Shown: one piece after another, positions 55,128 through 63,266 of the stretch
How positions within the stretch are numbered: position 1 is the first letter of the stretch
How the letters are laid out: each line of letters opens with the position of its first letter
NCBI RefSeq assembly: GCF_003003035.1
Contig: NZ_PVTS01000001.1
Span: 62,001 to 126,000 of the forward strand
DNA length: 64,000 nt
Reading direction: 5' to 3'
Source: Marinilabilia salmonicolor
GTDB lineage: Bacteria > Bacteroidota > Bacteroidia > Bacteroidales > Marinilabiliaceae
Position numbers and translations under genes: made by a program
The notes under the pieces: model-generated
Told to the model about the DNA's origin: nothing
Seen by the model: only the letters and a program-made list of their open reading frames with translations
Database searches by the model: none

Positions 55128-55829
55128 ATGGCACAAAAGGGAAATAATATCAATATACAGATTGCTTCAGAGGAGCATCTGGCTTATGTGGATACAATTC
55201 TTCAGACAATTGCTGATGCAGCAAAGGTCAGAGGAACAGGTATTGCCAAAAGAAATCCGGACTATATAAAGAATAAAATTGTAGAGGGTAAGGCGATCAT
55301 CGCCCTGAGCGGAGATGAATTTGCCGGCTTCTGCTACATCGAATCCTGGGGCCATGATAAGTTTGTGGCCAACTCGGGGTTGATTGTTGTTGATGAATTC
55401 AGAGGGCAGGGGCTGGCTAAAAATATTAAAAGGAAAGCCTTTGAACTTTCCAGAAAGCGTTATCCAACTGCGAAGATTTTTGGTTTGACAACGGGCCTGG
55501 CTGTGATGAAAATAAATTCCGAGCTGGGATATAAACCGGTAACTTTCTCCGAGCTAACAGATGATAATGAGTTCTGGAAAGGATGCCAGAGTTGTGTAAA
55601 TTACGACATTCTGCTTCGTACCAATCGCAAACACTGCCTTTGTACCGGTATGTTGTTTGACCCTGCCCGTGATGCAAAACCGGATCCCATTCCCCCGCGA
55701 AAGCTTGGGGTTTACGAAAGATGGTTGAGGTTTAAGAAATTTGTCTTCCTTGGAGGCAACCGTAAAAAGAGTAATAAAGATGGGAAGAACAATGTGTTGA
55801 AAAGCTTTTTTTCAGCATTGTTTGCCTGA
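55128..55829 (+). CDS. GNAT acyltransferase, candidate N-acyl(succinyl)glutamate synthase
   Basis: A 233-residue protein. Residues about 8-140 have the GNAT fold, with LIVVDEFRGQGLAKNIKRKA as the acyl-CoA loop (RGQGLA). Residues about 152-173 contain four cysteines in the order C-x2-C then C-x-C, which could bind zinc; a basic C-terminal tail follows. It lies between argR and argG. No other enzyme for the first step (acylation of glutamate) is visible in the cluster, and argF' is of the succinyl type. I recall that a GNAT protein in this position has been proposed to make N-succinylglutamate in Bacteroides. The assignment is inference from context. Confidence 0.7.
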   Translation: MAQKGNNINIQIASEEHLAYVDTILQTIADAAKVRGTGIAKRNPDYIKNKIVEGKAIIALSGDEFAGFCYIESWGHDKFVANSGLIVVDEFRGQGLAKNIKRKAFELSRKRYPTAKIFGLTTGLAVMKINSELGYKPVTFSELTDDNEFWKGCQSCVNYDILLRTNRKHCLCTGMLFDPARDAKPDPIPPRKLGVYERWLRFKKFVFLGGNRKKSNKDGKNNVLKSFFSALFA

Positions 55830-55848
55830 AACAATATAATCGACAGAC

Positions 55849-57057
55849 ATGAGTAAAAAAGTAGTACTTGCCTTTAGTGGTGGCCTGGACACCTCTTTTT
55901 GTGTGAAATACCTGAAAGAAGAAAAGGGGCTGGAAGTTTATTCGGCAATAGGAAACACCGGCGGATTCTCTGATGAAGAACTCCGCGGAATTGAAGATGG
56001 CGCCCGGGAACTGGGTGTGGAAGACCATGTGAATCTTGATGTTACAGATTTGTATTATCGAAACTGCATCAGGTATATGGTGTATGGCAATGTGCTGAAG
56101 AACAATACATATCCGCTTTCGGTTTCCTCCGAGCGTATTTTCCAGGCGATGGCGATTGTCGATTATGCCCGGAAAATTGGTGCTCAATACATTGCTCATG
56201 GTAGTACGGGCGCGGGAAATGATCAGATCCGTTTCGACCTGACTTTTCAGATTCTTGCCCCGGAAATTGAGATCCTTACTCCCACCAGGGATTTGACGCT
56301 GTCAAGGGAAGATGAGATTGAGTATCTCAAAAAACGCGGGGTTAAAAAAGACTGGACCAAAATGACTTATTCTATCAATAAAGGTCTTTGGGGAACCAGT
56401 GTTGGTGGTAAAGAAACGCTGACTACCGATCAAAACCTGCCGGAAGAAGCCTATCCGAGTCAACTGCAAAAAGAGAAACCCGAGGAGATGGTTTTGACCT
56501 TTGAAAAGGGAGAACTGACCGCTGTAAATGGTGAGAAATATGCCAATCCTGTGGAGGCAATCCGAAAAGTGGAAGCCCTGGGGAATGCTTTTGCCATTGG
56601 TCGTGACACCCATGTGGGCGATACCATAATTGGAATCAAAGGGCGTGTCGGATTCGAAGCTGCAGGTCCGCTGATGATTATTAAGGCGCATCACCTGCTT
56701 GAGAAGCATACGCTGACTAAGTGGCAGCTTTACTGGAAAGAGCAACTGGGCAACTGGTACGGAATGTTGTTGCATGAGGCACAGTATCTTGAGCCTGTCA
56801 TGAGAGATATCGAGACTTTTCTGGAGCATTCTCAGGCCAATGTGTCAGGAGAAGTTATTCTGAAGTTACATCCTTATCGGTTCGAACTGGTGGGAATCCG
56901 CTCGAAACATGATCTGATGAACAGCGGATTCGGTGATTATGGTGAAATGAATAAGGAGTGGAATGCCGATGATGTGAAAGGGTTTACCAAACTTATGGGT
57001 AATTACCTGAAGATATTCAATAAGGTAAACGGTTTTGATGTGGAAACCGGAGTGTGA
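55849..57057 (+). CDS. argG: Argininosuccinate synthase
   Basis: ArgG (402 aa) condenses citrulline and aspartate using ATP. The PP-loop is AFSGGLDTSF at residues 6-15; the family also shows AHGSTGAGNDQIRFD near 121 and VGGKETLTTDQNLP near 187. Length is normal. It lies 19 bp after the GNAT gene. Confidence 0.95.
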   Translation: MSKKVVLAFSGGLDTSFCVKYLKEEKGLEVYSAIGNTGGFSDEELRGIEDGARELGVEDHVNLDVTDLYYRNCIRYMVYGNVLKNNTYPLSVSSERIFQAMAIVDYARKIGAQYIAHGSTGAGNDQIRFDLTFQILAPEIEILTPTRDLTLSREDEIEYLKKRGVKKDWTKMTYSINKGLWGTSVGGKETLTTDQNLPEEAYPSQLQKEKPEEMVLTFEKGELTAVNGEKYANPVEAIRKVEALGNAFAIGRDTHVGDTIIGIKGRVGFEAAGPLMIIKAHHLLEKHTLTKWQLYWKEQLGNWYGMLLHEAQYLEPVMRDIETFLEHSQANVSGEVILKLHPYRFELVGIRSKHDLMNSGFGDYGEMNKEWNADDVKGFTKLMGNYLKIFNKVNGFDVETGV

Positions 57058-57098
57058 TCTGAAATTTCTGAGATTGATTTATTGAGAAATTATTGAAC

Positions 57099-58064
57099 AT
57101 GATAAAAGTTGGAATAGTTGGAGGAGCCGGATATACTGCAGGGGAACTGGTGCGTATTTTATTGGGACATCCTGGTGCTGAGATTGAGTGGATTCATAGT
57201 ACCAGCAATTCAGGGAAGTCTCTGAGTGATGTGCACTCCGATCTGTTGGGAGATACCGATCTTATTTTCTCGGATAAGATGGATTTTGAAACAGTGGAGG
57301 TGATTTTTCTTTGCATGGGGCACGGAAAATCGGTGACTTTCATGCAGGAACATCACCTGCCTCCTCATCTGAAGGTTATTGACCTGAGTAATGATTTCCG
57401 ATTGAATCGTGCAGAGAATGATTTTGTATATGGTTTGCCTGAAGTGAACCGCGAAAAGATTAAGTCCTGTCAGTTTCTGGCCAACCCCGGCTGCTTTGCT
57501 ACCTCTATACAGATGGCTCTGTTGCCACTTGCAGGTGCTCACTTGCTGGACGAAATACATGTGCATGCAATTACCGGATCCACGGGTGCTGGGCAGGCTC
57601 CTTCAGGGACCACCCATTTTAGCTGGCGAAACGGAAATGTTTCGGTCTATAAAGCTTTTGGTCATCAGCATCTGAACGAAATGAACGAAACCATGCGTGA
57701 AATGATGCCCGGTTTTGACAAGCCTTTCAATTTCGTTCCTGTAAGAGGGAATTTTTCCCGCGGCATTCTGGCATCTGTTTACCTCGAATCTGAATTGAAC
57801 GAGGAGCAGGCTGTGGATATTTACAAAGATTTTTACAACGACCATCCTTTTGTGACCATTTCGGCAAATCCGGTGGATATCAAACAGGTGGTTAATACCA
57901 ATAAGTGTTTGTTACATGTGAAAAAACATGGTAGCAAGCTTCATATAGTGAGTGTCATAGACAATCTGACCAAGGGAGCTTCCGGTCAGGCTGTTCAGAA
58001 TATGAATTTAATGTTTGGTTTGGACGAATCGGAGGGACTACGACTGAAGCCAGTGGCTTTTTGA
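57099..58064 (+). CDS. argC: N-acyl-gamma-glutamyl-phosphate reductase
   Basis: ArgC (321 aa) reduces N-acyl-glutamyl phosphate to the semialdehyde with NADPH. GIVGGAGYTAGELVRIL is the nucleotide-binding loop, FLANPGCFATSIQ carries the catalytic Cys, and SGTTHFSWRNGN and FNFVPVRGNFSRG are type 1 ArgC features. In this organism the acyl group is probably succinyl, given the specificity residue in argF'. A 170-bp gap with a perfect hairpin follows before argD. Confidence 0.94.
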   Translation: MIKVGIVGGAGYTAGELVRILLGHPGAEIEWIHSTSNSGKSLSDVHSDLLGDTDLIFSDKMDFETVEVIFLCMGHGKSVTFMQEHHLPPHLKVIDLSNDFRLNRAENDFVYGLPEVNREKIKSCQFLANPGCFATSIQMALLPLAGAHLLDEIHVHAITGSTGAGQAPSGTTHFSWRNGNVSVYKAFGHQHLNEMNETMREMMPGFDKPFNFVPVRGNFSRGILASVYLESELNEEQAVDIYKDFYNDHPFVTISANPVDIKQVVNTNKCLLHVKKHGSKLHIVSVIDNLTKGASGQAVQNMNLMFGLDESEGLRLKPVAF

Positions 58065-58139
58065 GATAGTAAAGGGTTGTTTTTTACGGTTTAAATTTAG
58101 GTGTTCATTTTTTTCAATCCCACACCCAAAGATTCGTTT

Positions 58140-58167
58140 GTCGCTGCATTCAGGTGAATGCAGCGAC
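58140..58167. promoter_or_regulatory. Perfect intercistronic hairpin between argC and argD
   Basis: GTCGCTGCATTC (58140-58151) pairs with GAATGCAGCGAC (58156-58167) around the loop AGGT: a 12-bp perfect stem. No T-run follows on the plus strand, so it is more likely an mRNA-processing or stability element than a terminator. It lies 68 bp before argD, in the largest gap of the operon. Confidence 0.6.
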
Positions 58168-58234
58168 ATTTCCGAACCATCTTTTCTGTTTTTGAAATAT
58201 TGCCCCCGAATAGGGACTATAGGAGATATTTTTT

Positions 58235-59362
58235 ATGGAACTTTTCGATGTTTACCCGCTGATGGATGTGACTCCGATATCAGGAAAGGGATGTTATGTG
58301 ACCGATGAACGGGGTACAGAGTATTTGGATTTGTACGGTGGACATGCTGTTATATCCATCGGGCATTCGCATCCACACTATGTAAAGCGCATCAGTGATC
58401 AGCTGGAGAAGATTGGGTTTTATTCCAATTCTGTCATCAACCCCCTTCAGCAGGAGTTTGCGCGTAAACTTGGAGAGCTTTCCGGCTTGAACGATTACAA
58501 CCTTTTTCTGTGTAACAGCGGAGCAGAAGCTAATGAAAATGCTTTGAAACTGGCCTCTTTTACCACCGGAAAGAAGAGGGTTATTGCTTTTGACAAGGCT
58601 TTTCATGGTCGTACCTCTGCAGCTGTGAGTGTGACCGATAATGTGAGAATTCAGGCCAATATTAATAAGGGAATGGATGTCTCTTTTTTGCCTTTGAATG
58701 AGGCAGGACTGGTGGAGGAAGAGCTGAAGTCCGGAGATGTGTGTGCTGTAATTATCGAAGGAATTCAGGGGATTGGAGGCGTCCAGATACCGAAAGATTC
58801 GTTCCTTAAAGAACTGGAGCTACTGTGCAAAAAGTACGATTGTAAACTTATTTTAGATGAGATTCAATCGGGTTATGGGCGAAGTGGAATGTTTTTCGCC
58901 TTCCAATATGCAGATATTAAACCGGATATAATAACAACAGCCAAAGGAATGGCCAATGGATTCCCCATTGGTGGTGTTTTGATTAACCCTGACATTGAAG
59001 CCAGACATGGAATGCTTGGTGCCACGTTTGGAGGAAATTATCTCGCCTGTGCGGCAGGACTTGCCGTGCTTGAGGTGATGGAATCTGAGGCGTTGATCAG
59101 AAATGCTGCTGAAACAGGAGAGTTTCTGTTGTCAGAGCTTGGTGAAATGGATGGTATTAAAGAGGTTCGGGGACGCGGTCTGATGATCGGCCTTGAGTTT
59201 GACTCCGAAGTTGCCGGTTTGAGGAAAAAACTTGTGAAAGAAGAGCATATCTTCACAGGGGTTTCTTCAACCAATATCATCCGATTGCTACCTCCACTGT
59301 CTTTGACGGTGGAACAGGCAACTGTTTTTACCAAGGCTTTGGGCCGCCTGTTGGCACCCTAA
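58235..59362 (+). CDS. argD: Acetylornithine/succinylornithine aminotransferase
   Basis: ArgD (375 aa) is a class III PLP aminotransferase that converts the N-acyl-glutamate semialdehyde to N-acylornithine. Visible motifs are NSGAEANENALKLA, AFDKAFHGRTSAAVSVT, LILDEIQSGYGRSG and the PLP lysine in TTAKGMANGFPIGG. Class III enzymes of this type often accept both acetyl- and succinyl-ornithine. A strong Shine-Dalgarno (TAGGAG) precedes the start. Confidence 0.94.
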   Translation: MELFDVYPLMDVTPISGKGCYVTDERGTEYLDLYGGHAVISIGHSHPHYVKRISDQLEKIGFYSNSVINPLQQEFARKLGELSGLNDYNLFLCNSGAEANENALKLASFTTGKKRVIAFDKAFHGRTSAAVSVTDNVRIQANINKGMDVSFLPLNEAGLVEEELKSGDVCAVIIEGIQGIGGVQIPKDSFLKELELLCKKYDCKLILDEIQSGYGRSGMFFAFQYADIKPDIITTAKGMANGFPIGGVLINPDIEARHGMLGATFGGNYLACAAGLAVLEVMESEALIRNAAETGEFLLSELGEMDGIKEVRGRGLMIGLEFDSEVAGLRKKLVKEEHIFTGVSSTNIIRLLPPLSLTVEQATVFTKALGRLLAP

Positions 59363-59373
59363 ACCCTTATGTT

Positions 59374-59970
59374 ATGATTGACTCTTATTGGAACGAAGAA
59401 TGGAAAGAGATTCCTTTTGAAAAAGGAGCATTGAGGAAGCGCTATGCCGTATCTAATTACGGACGTGTCATCAGTTATACTGCCAATGATCAAAACGATG
59501 CTACCATTGTAAAAGGGGGCTTGCTTAAAGGATACCGAACACTGCCTCTCAGGCCTTTCGGCAGATCCACAACTTTTTATGTGCATAAGCTGGTTGCGGA
59601 ACAGTTTATCCACAAGGATTCGGATGATCAGACTTTTGTGATTCACCTGGACTACAATAAATGTAATAACTTTGTGGAAAACTTGTGCTGGGCCAATAAA
59701 AAGGATATGTTTGATCATCAACAGGGCAATCCGTCGGTTTTGGAAGGACGAAAGAAGATGAAAGCCCGGAAACCATGCGAAGGGGCCAAACTTACCGATA
59801 CCCAGGTGATGTTGCTAAAAAAACGCATTTCTGATCCCCGACGAAAGACCAGACTTAAGATTATAGCCCGTCAATTTGGGATCAGCGAAATACAATTACA
59901 CCGAATCAAACGCGGCGAAAACTGGTCGCACGTACATGTGCAGTCAAAGCCGGTGGTTGGAGAAAAATAA
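59374..59970 (+). CDS. NUMOD4/HNH-type DNA-binding protein in the arg/pro operon
   Basis: A 198-residue protein resembling homing-endonuclease-derived proteins. A NUMOD4-like segment lies at 6-35 (EEWKEIPFEKGALRKRYAVS, then NYGRVIS). An HNH_3-like domain lies at about 70-115 (VHKLVAEQFIH, then IHLDYNKCNN and NLCWANKKDMFDHQ, with His91, Asn98/Asn99, Asn103 and His115 kept). A C-terminal helix-turn-helix-like segment follows at about 140-182 (LTDTQVMLLKKRI, ARQFGISEIQLHRIKRG). The usual N-H dyad reads I-H here, so nuclease activity is uncertain. It is positioned 11 bp after argD and 12 bp before proC, as an operon member and not an intron. Confidence 0.68.
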   Translation: MIDSYWNEEWKEIPFEKGALRKRYAVSNYGRVISYTANDQNDATIVKGGLLKGYRTLPLRPFGRSTTFYVHKLVAEQFIHKDSDDQTFVIHLDYNKCNNFVENLCWANKKDMFDHQQGNPSVLEGRKKMKARKPCEGAKLTDTQVMLLKKRISDPRRKTRLKIIARQFGISEIQLHRIKRGENWSHVHVQSKPVVGEK

Positions 59971-59982
59971 AAAAAACTTCGA

Positions 59983-60789
59983 ATGATTAATAAAATTGCG
60001 ATTATAGGGGGTGGTAACCTGGGAGCCGCTATTGCCAAGGGTTTGGTGAAGTCAGGTAAGCCTTTTAAAGGGGAGGTGATCGTTACCCGAAGACGGGTAC
60101 ATCTGATCAAATCTCTCGAACAGGAAGGTATATCAGTGGGACAGGATAACCTGAAAGCAGTGGAGAATGCCGACGTGGTTATTCTTGCCGTTAAGCCTTA
60201 CCAGCTGGAGGATATTATTTCTGAGATTCAACCGGCCCTTTCGGATGAGGCCCTGTTGATTTCTCTTGCTGCAGGAGTGGATTCACAAAGAATTTCAGAA
60301 ATGGCTTCCGGAAGAAAATCCATTTTCAGGGTAATGCCCAATACTGCCATCTCCATCGGAGAATCTATGACCTGTGTCTCCTCTTATGAGGCTACCGAAG
60401 AGCAGGATGCTGTAATTCGTGAGTTATTTGAGCCGACCGGAACCGTTCAGTTCATTCCGGAAGAACTGATGGCTTCTGCCACAGTGTTGGCCGCTTGCGG
60501 AATTGCTTTTGCGCTCAGGTTTATTCGTGCCGCTACTCAGGGAGGAGTTGAAATCGGATTTGGTTCCGATCTGGCTCTTAAAATTGCGTCCCAGACGGTA
60601 AAAGGGGCTGCAGAGTTGATCATTCGCGGGGAGGCACATCCTGAAGCGGAGATAGATAAGGTGACTACTCCCAGGGGGATTACCATTTCAGGGTTGAATG
60701 AGATGGAACACCAGGGTTTTAGTTCCGCACTCATCAAAGGACTGATTACTTCATTTGAGAAAATTGAAAACGGAAGTAAAAAGAGGTGA
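59983..60789 (+). CDS. proC: Pyrroline-5-carboxylate reductase
   Basis: ProC (268 aa) reduces pyrroline-5-carboxylate to proline. The Rossmann loop IAIIGGGNLGAAIAKGL is at the N-terminus, FRVMPNTAISIGESMTCV near 107, and the C-terminal signature TPRGITISGLNEMEHQGF (TxGGTTxxGL type) near 227. It overlaps proB by 4 bp and so is translationally coupled. Confidence 0.94.
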   Translation: MINKIAIIGGGNLGAAIAKGLVKSGKPFKGEVIVTRRRVHLIKSLEQEGISVGQDNLKAVENADVVILAVKPYQLEDIISEIQPALSDEALLISLAAGVDSQRISEMASGRKSIFRVMPNTAISIGESMTCVSSYEATEEQDAVIRELFEPTGTVQFIPEELMASATVLAACGIAFALRFIRAATQGGVEIGFGSDLALKIASQTVKGAAELIIRGEAHPEAEIDKVTTPRGITISGLNEMEHQGFSSALIKGLITSFEKIENGSKKR

Positions 60790-61889
60790 CAAAAAAAGAT
60801 TTGTATTATAAATCGATTACTATAAAAGTCGGGTCTAACGTGCTTACACGCCCCGATGGAAATCTTGACCTGGAGAGGATTGAGCATCTTACCGCGCAAA
60901 TATCGGAGCTTCATAAGCTGGGAATTCGCGTAATCCTGGTCTCCAGTGGTGCTGTGGCCGCCGGCCGGAGTATTGTGGCTAATAAAAATGCTAAAGATCC
61001 TGTGTCTGAGCGACAGCTGTTGTCATCGGTGGGGCAGGTAAAACTGGTAAACATCTATTCGCAGTTGTTTGGCAACCGTGGACTTACCTGCTCGCAGGTG
61101 CTGGTGACCAAACAGGATTTTAGCACCAGGGAGCATTATCTGAATATGAAGAATTGTCTTTCGGTGTTGCTCGAGAACAAGATTGTGCCGATAATAAATG
61201 AAAATGATGCGGTATCGGTAACTGCGCTTATGTTTACCGATAATGATGAATTGGCCGGGATGGTGGCCTCCATGATGGGGACCGAAGCTCTTTTTATTCT
61301 CAGCAATGTGGATGGTATTTTTACCGGGATGCCCGGAGAACCTGGTGCTGAATTGGTGCCGCTGATTAAAGAGGGGGAAGATGATTTGGAGAAATACATC
61401 TCCACCACCAAAAGTAATTTTGGGCGTGGGGGGATGCTAACCAAATGCCGGGTGGCACAAAAAACTGCCGACTCCGGCGTTGCAGTTCACATTGCCAATG
61501 GAACCTGCGATAACATAATTCTTGATCTGGCTCAAAATCCCGTGGAGGTGAAACATACCCGTTTTGAACCGGACAGTCCCAAACCTGCCATAAAAAAATG
61601 GATGGCTTATGCTGATGGTTTTGCAAAAGCGGAGGTAAAGGTCAATGAAGGAGCAAGAGACGCTCTTACCGGAGCTAAAGCCAGGAGCTTATTGCTTGCC
61701 GGGGTGATCTCATTTTCGGGTGACTTTAAAAAGGGAGATCTTTTGAGAATACGTGACCACAATGGTGGCGTCATCGGTATCGGAAGAGCTCAATATGAAA
61801 AAAATGTTGCTGAGCGCCATCTTGAGGATCGCAGATATAAGCCATTGGTGCATTATGATTATCTGTTTATTTATCCTGAGGTGCATTAG
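60786..61889 (+). CDS. proB: Glutamate 5-kinase
   Basis: ProB (367 aa) phosphorylates glutamate, the first step of proline synthesis. Kinase motifs are TIKVGSNVLTRPDG, VILVSSGAVAAGRS and FTDNDELAGMVASMMG; a C-terminal PUA domain follows (about 275-355, GARDALTGAKARSLLLAGV). It starts with GTG at 60786 overlapping the proC stop (GTGA). Confidence 0.94.
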   Translation: MTKKDLYYKSITIKVGSNVLTRPDGNLDLERIEHLTAQISELHKLGIRVILVSSGAVAAGRSIVANKNAKDPVSERQLLSSVGQVKLVNIYSQLFGNRGLTCSQVLVTKQDFSTREHYLNMKNCLSVLLENKIVPIINENDAVSVTALMFTDNDELAGMVASMMGTEALFILSNVDGIFTGMPGEPGAELVPLIKEGEDDLEKYISTTKSNFGRGGMLTKCRVAQKTADSGVAVHIANGTCDNIILDLAQNPVEVKHTRFEPDSPKPAIKKWMAYADGFAKAEVKVNEGARDALTGAKARSLLLAGVISFSGDFKKGDLLRIRDHNGGVIGIGRAQYEKNVAERHLEDRRYKPLVHYDYLFIYPEVH

Positions 61890-61917
61890 TGCTGAGGAGA
61901 AGAGAAAATGACTTGTT

Positions 61918-63165
61918 ATGACAAACCTTGATCAATTTAAGAAAGCTAAAGGGGCTGCAGGTGTAATGGTTCGCCTGAGTGACGATCTCATAAGTAAGGT
62001 CTTGTTGGATCTGGCTGATAGCATGGTGGCAAAAACAGCCCTTTTGCTCAGCGCCAATAAAAAAGATCTGGAGCGAATGAAAGAGTCTGATCCTCGTTAT
62101 GACAGACTTCAATTGACTGCTGAAAGAATTGAAGGTATTGCATCGGATATGCGTGATGTTGCCGGAATGAAAACCCCGCTTGGAGATGTTCTGGATGAGC
62201 GGGAGATGCCATCCGGTTTGAAACTGAAAAAAGTGACTGTTCCCATCGGGGTGGTCGGGGTAATTTATGAGGCTCGTCCCAATGTTACTTTCGATGTCTT
62301 TTCGTTGTGTTTTAAATCGGGGAATGTCTCCGTGCTGAAAGGCGGACAAGATGCCTGGCATTCCAATCTGGCCGCTGTGGGAATTATCCGTGAGTGTTTG
62401 GCTTCACACTCTGTATCCTCTGATGTTATCCAGTTGTTGCCTCCCGACAGGGAAGCGGCACAGGATCTTATGCACGCCGATGGTTATGTGGATATGCTGA
62501 TTCCACGAGGTTCTCAGGGATTGATTAATTCTGTTCGCAATGAATCGAAAATACCCGTAATTGAAACAGGTGCCGGGATTGTGCACACTTATGTGGATGC
62601 TTCCGCAGACCTGGAGAAATCAAAAAAGGTAGTTTTTAATGCCAAGACCAGGAGGCCCAGCGTTTGTAATGCTCTTGACTGTTTGGTGCTGCATTCCGAT
62701 CGTCTGGCAGACCTGCCCGGCATTGTGGCTGCTCTGGCTATGAAGAATGTTGCTATTGAAGCTGATGAACGGGCTTATGAGGCCCTTGAGTCTCACTATC
62801 CCGGGAATCTCCTCCGGAAGGCTGATGACGATTCTTTTGGCACCGAATTTCTTGGGCTTAGGATGTCTGTTAAAGTGGTTGATGATATTGACCAGGCTTT
62901 AAAGCATATTTCTTATTACAGTTCCAAGCATAGTGAAGCAATAATGGCTGAAGATGAGCAGGTAATTGCCCGCTTTTTTAATGAGGTGGACGCTGCAGCG
63001 GTGTATGCCAATACCTCCACAGCATTTACCGATGGGGCTCAATTCGGATTAGGTGCCGAAATCGGAATCAGTACCCAGAAACTTCATGCGCGCGGACCTA
63101 TGGGACTAAGGGAACTTACAAGTTACAAATGGCTGATTGAGAGTGATGGCGTAGTTCGCCCTTGA
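61918..63165 (+). CDS. proA: Gamma-glutamyl phosphate reductase
   Basis: ProA (415 aa) reduces glutamyl 5-phosphate to the semialdehyde. Features are PIGVVGVIYEARPNVTFDVF near 105, the catalytic Cys in RRPSVCNALDCLVLH near 242, and the C-terminal FGLGAEIGISTQKLHARGPMG signature. It is followed by a 100-bp gap and argF'. Confidence 0.95.
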   Translation: MTNLDQFKKAKGAAGVMVRLSDDLISKVLLDLADSMVAKTALLLSANKKDLERMKESDPRYDRLQLTAERIEGIASDMRDVAGMKTPLGDVLDEREMPSGLKLKKVTVPIGVVGVIYEARPNVTFDVFSLCFKSGNVSVLKGGQDAWHSNLAAVGIIRECLASHSVSSDVIQLLPPDREAAQDLMHADGYVDMLIPRGSQGLINSVRNESKIPVIETGAGIVHTYVDASADLEKSKKVVFNAKTRRPSVCNALDCLVLHSDRLADLPGIVAALAMKNVAIEADERAYEALESHYPGNLLRKADDDSFGTEFLGLRMSVKVVDDIDQALKHISYYSSKHSEAIMAEDEQVIARFFNEVDAAAVYANTSTAFTDGAQFGLGAEIGISTQKLHARGPMGLRELTSYKWLIESDGVVRP

Positions 63166-63187
63166 GGCACTCAGATTTAATTCCACA

Positions 63188-63236
63188 ACCCGAAACTCGG
63201 AACGGAACCCAGAACCCCAAACCCCAAACCCAACAA
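63188..63236 (+). repeat. Short degenerate CCCCAAA-type tract
   Basis: Between proA and argF', the sequence CGAAACTCGGAACGGAACCC runs into AGAACCCCAAACCCCAAACC. It is a degenerate 6-8 bp periodic tract with strong strand asymmetry and no coding potential. It probably arose by slippage. Confidence 0.5.
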
Positions 63237-63266
63237 CTCTTAAACAGCTACTTACACAATAAAAAT

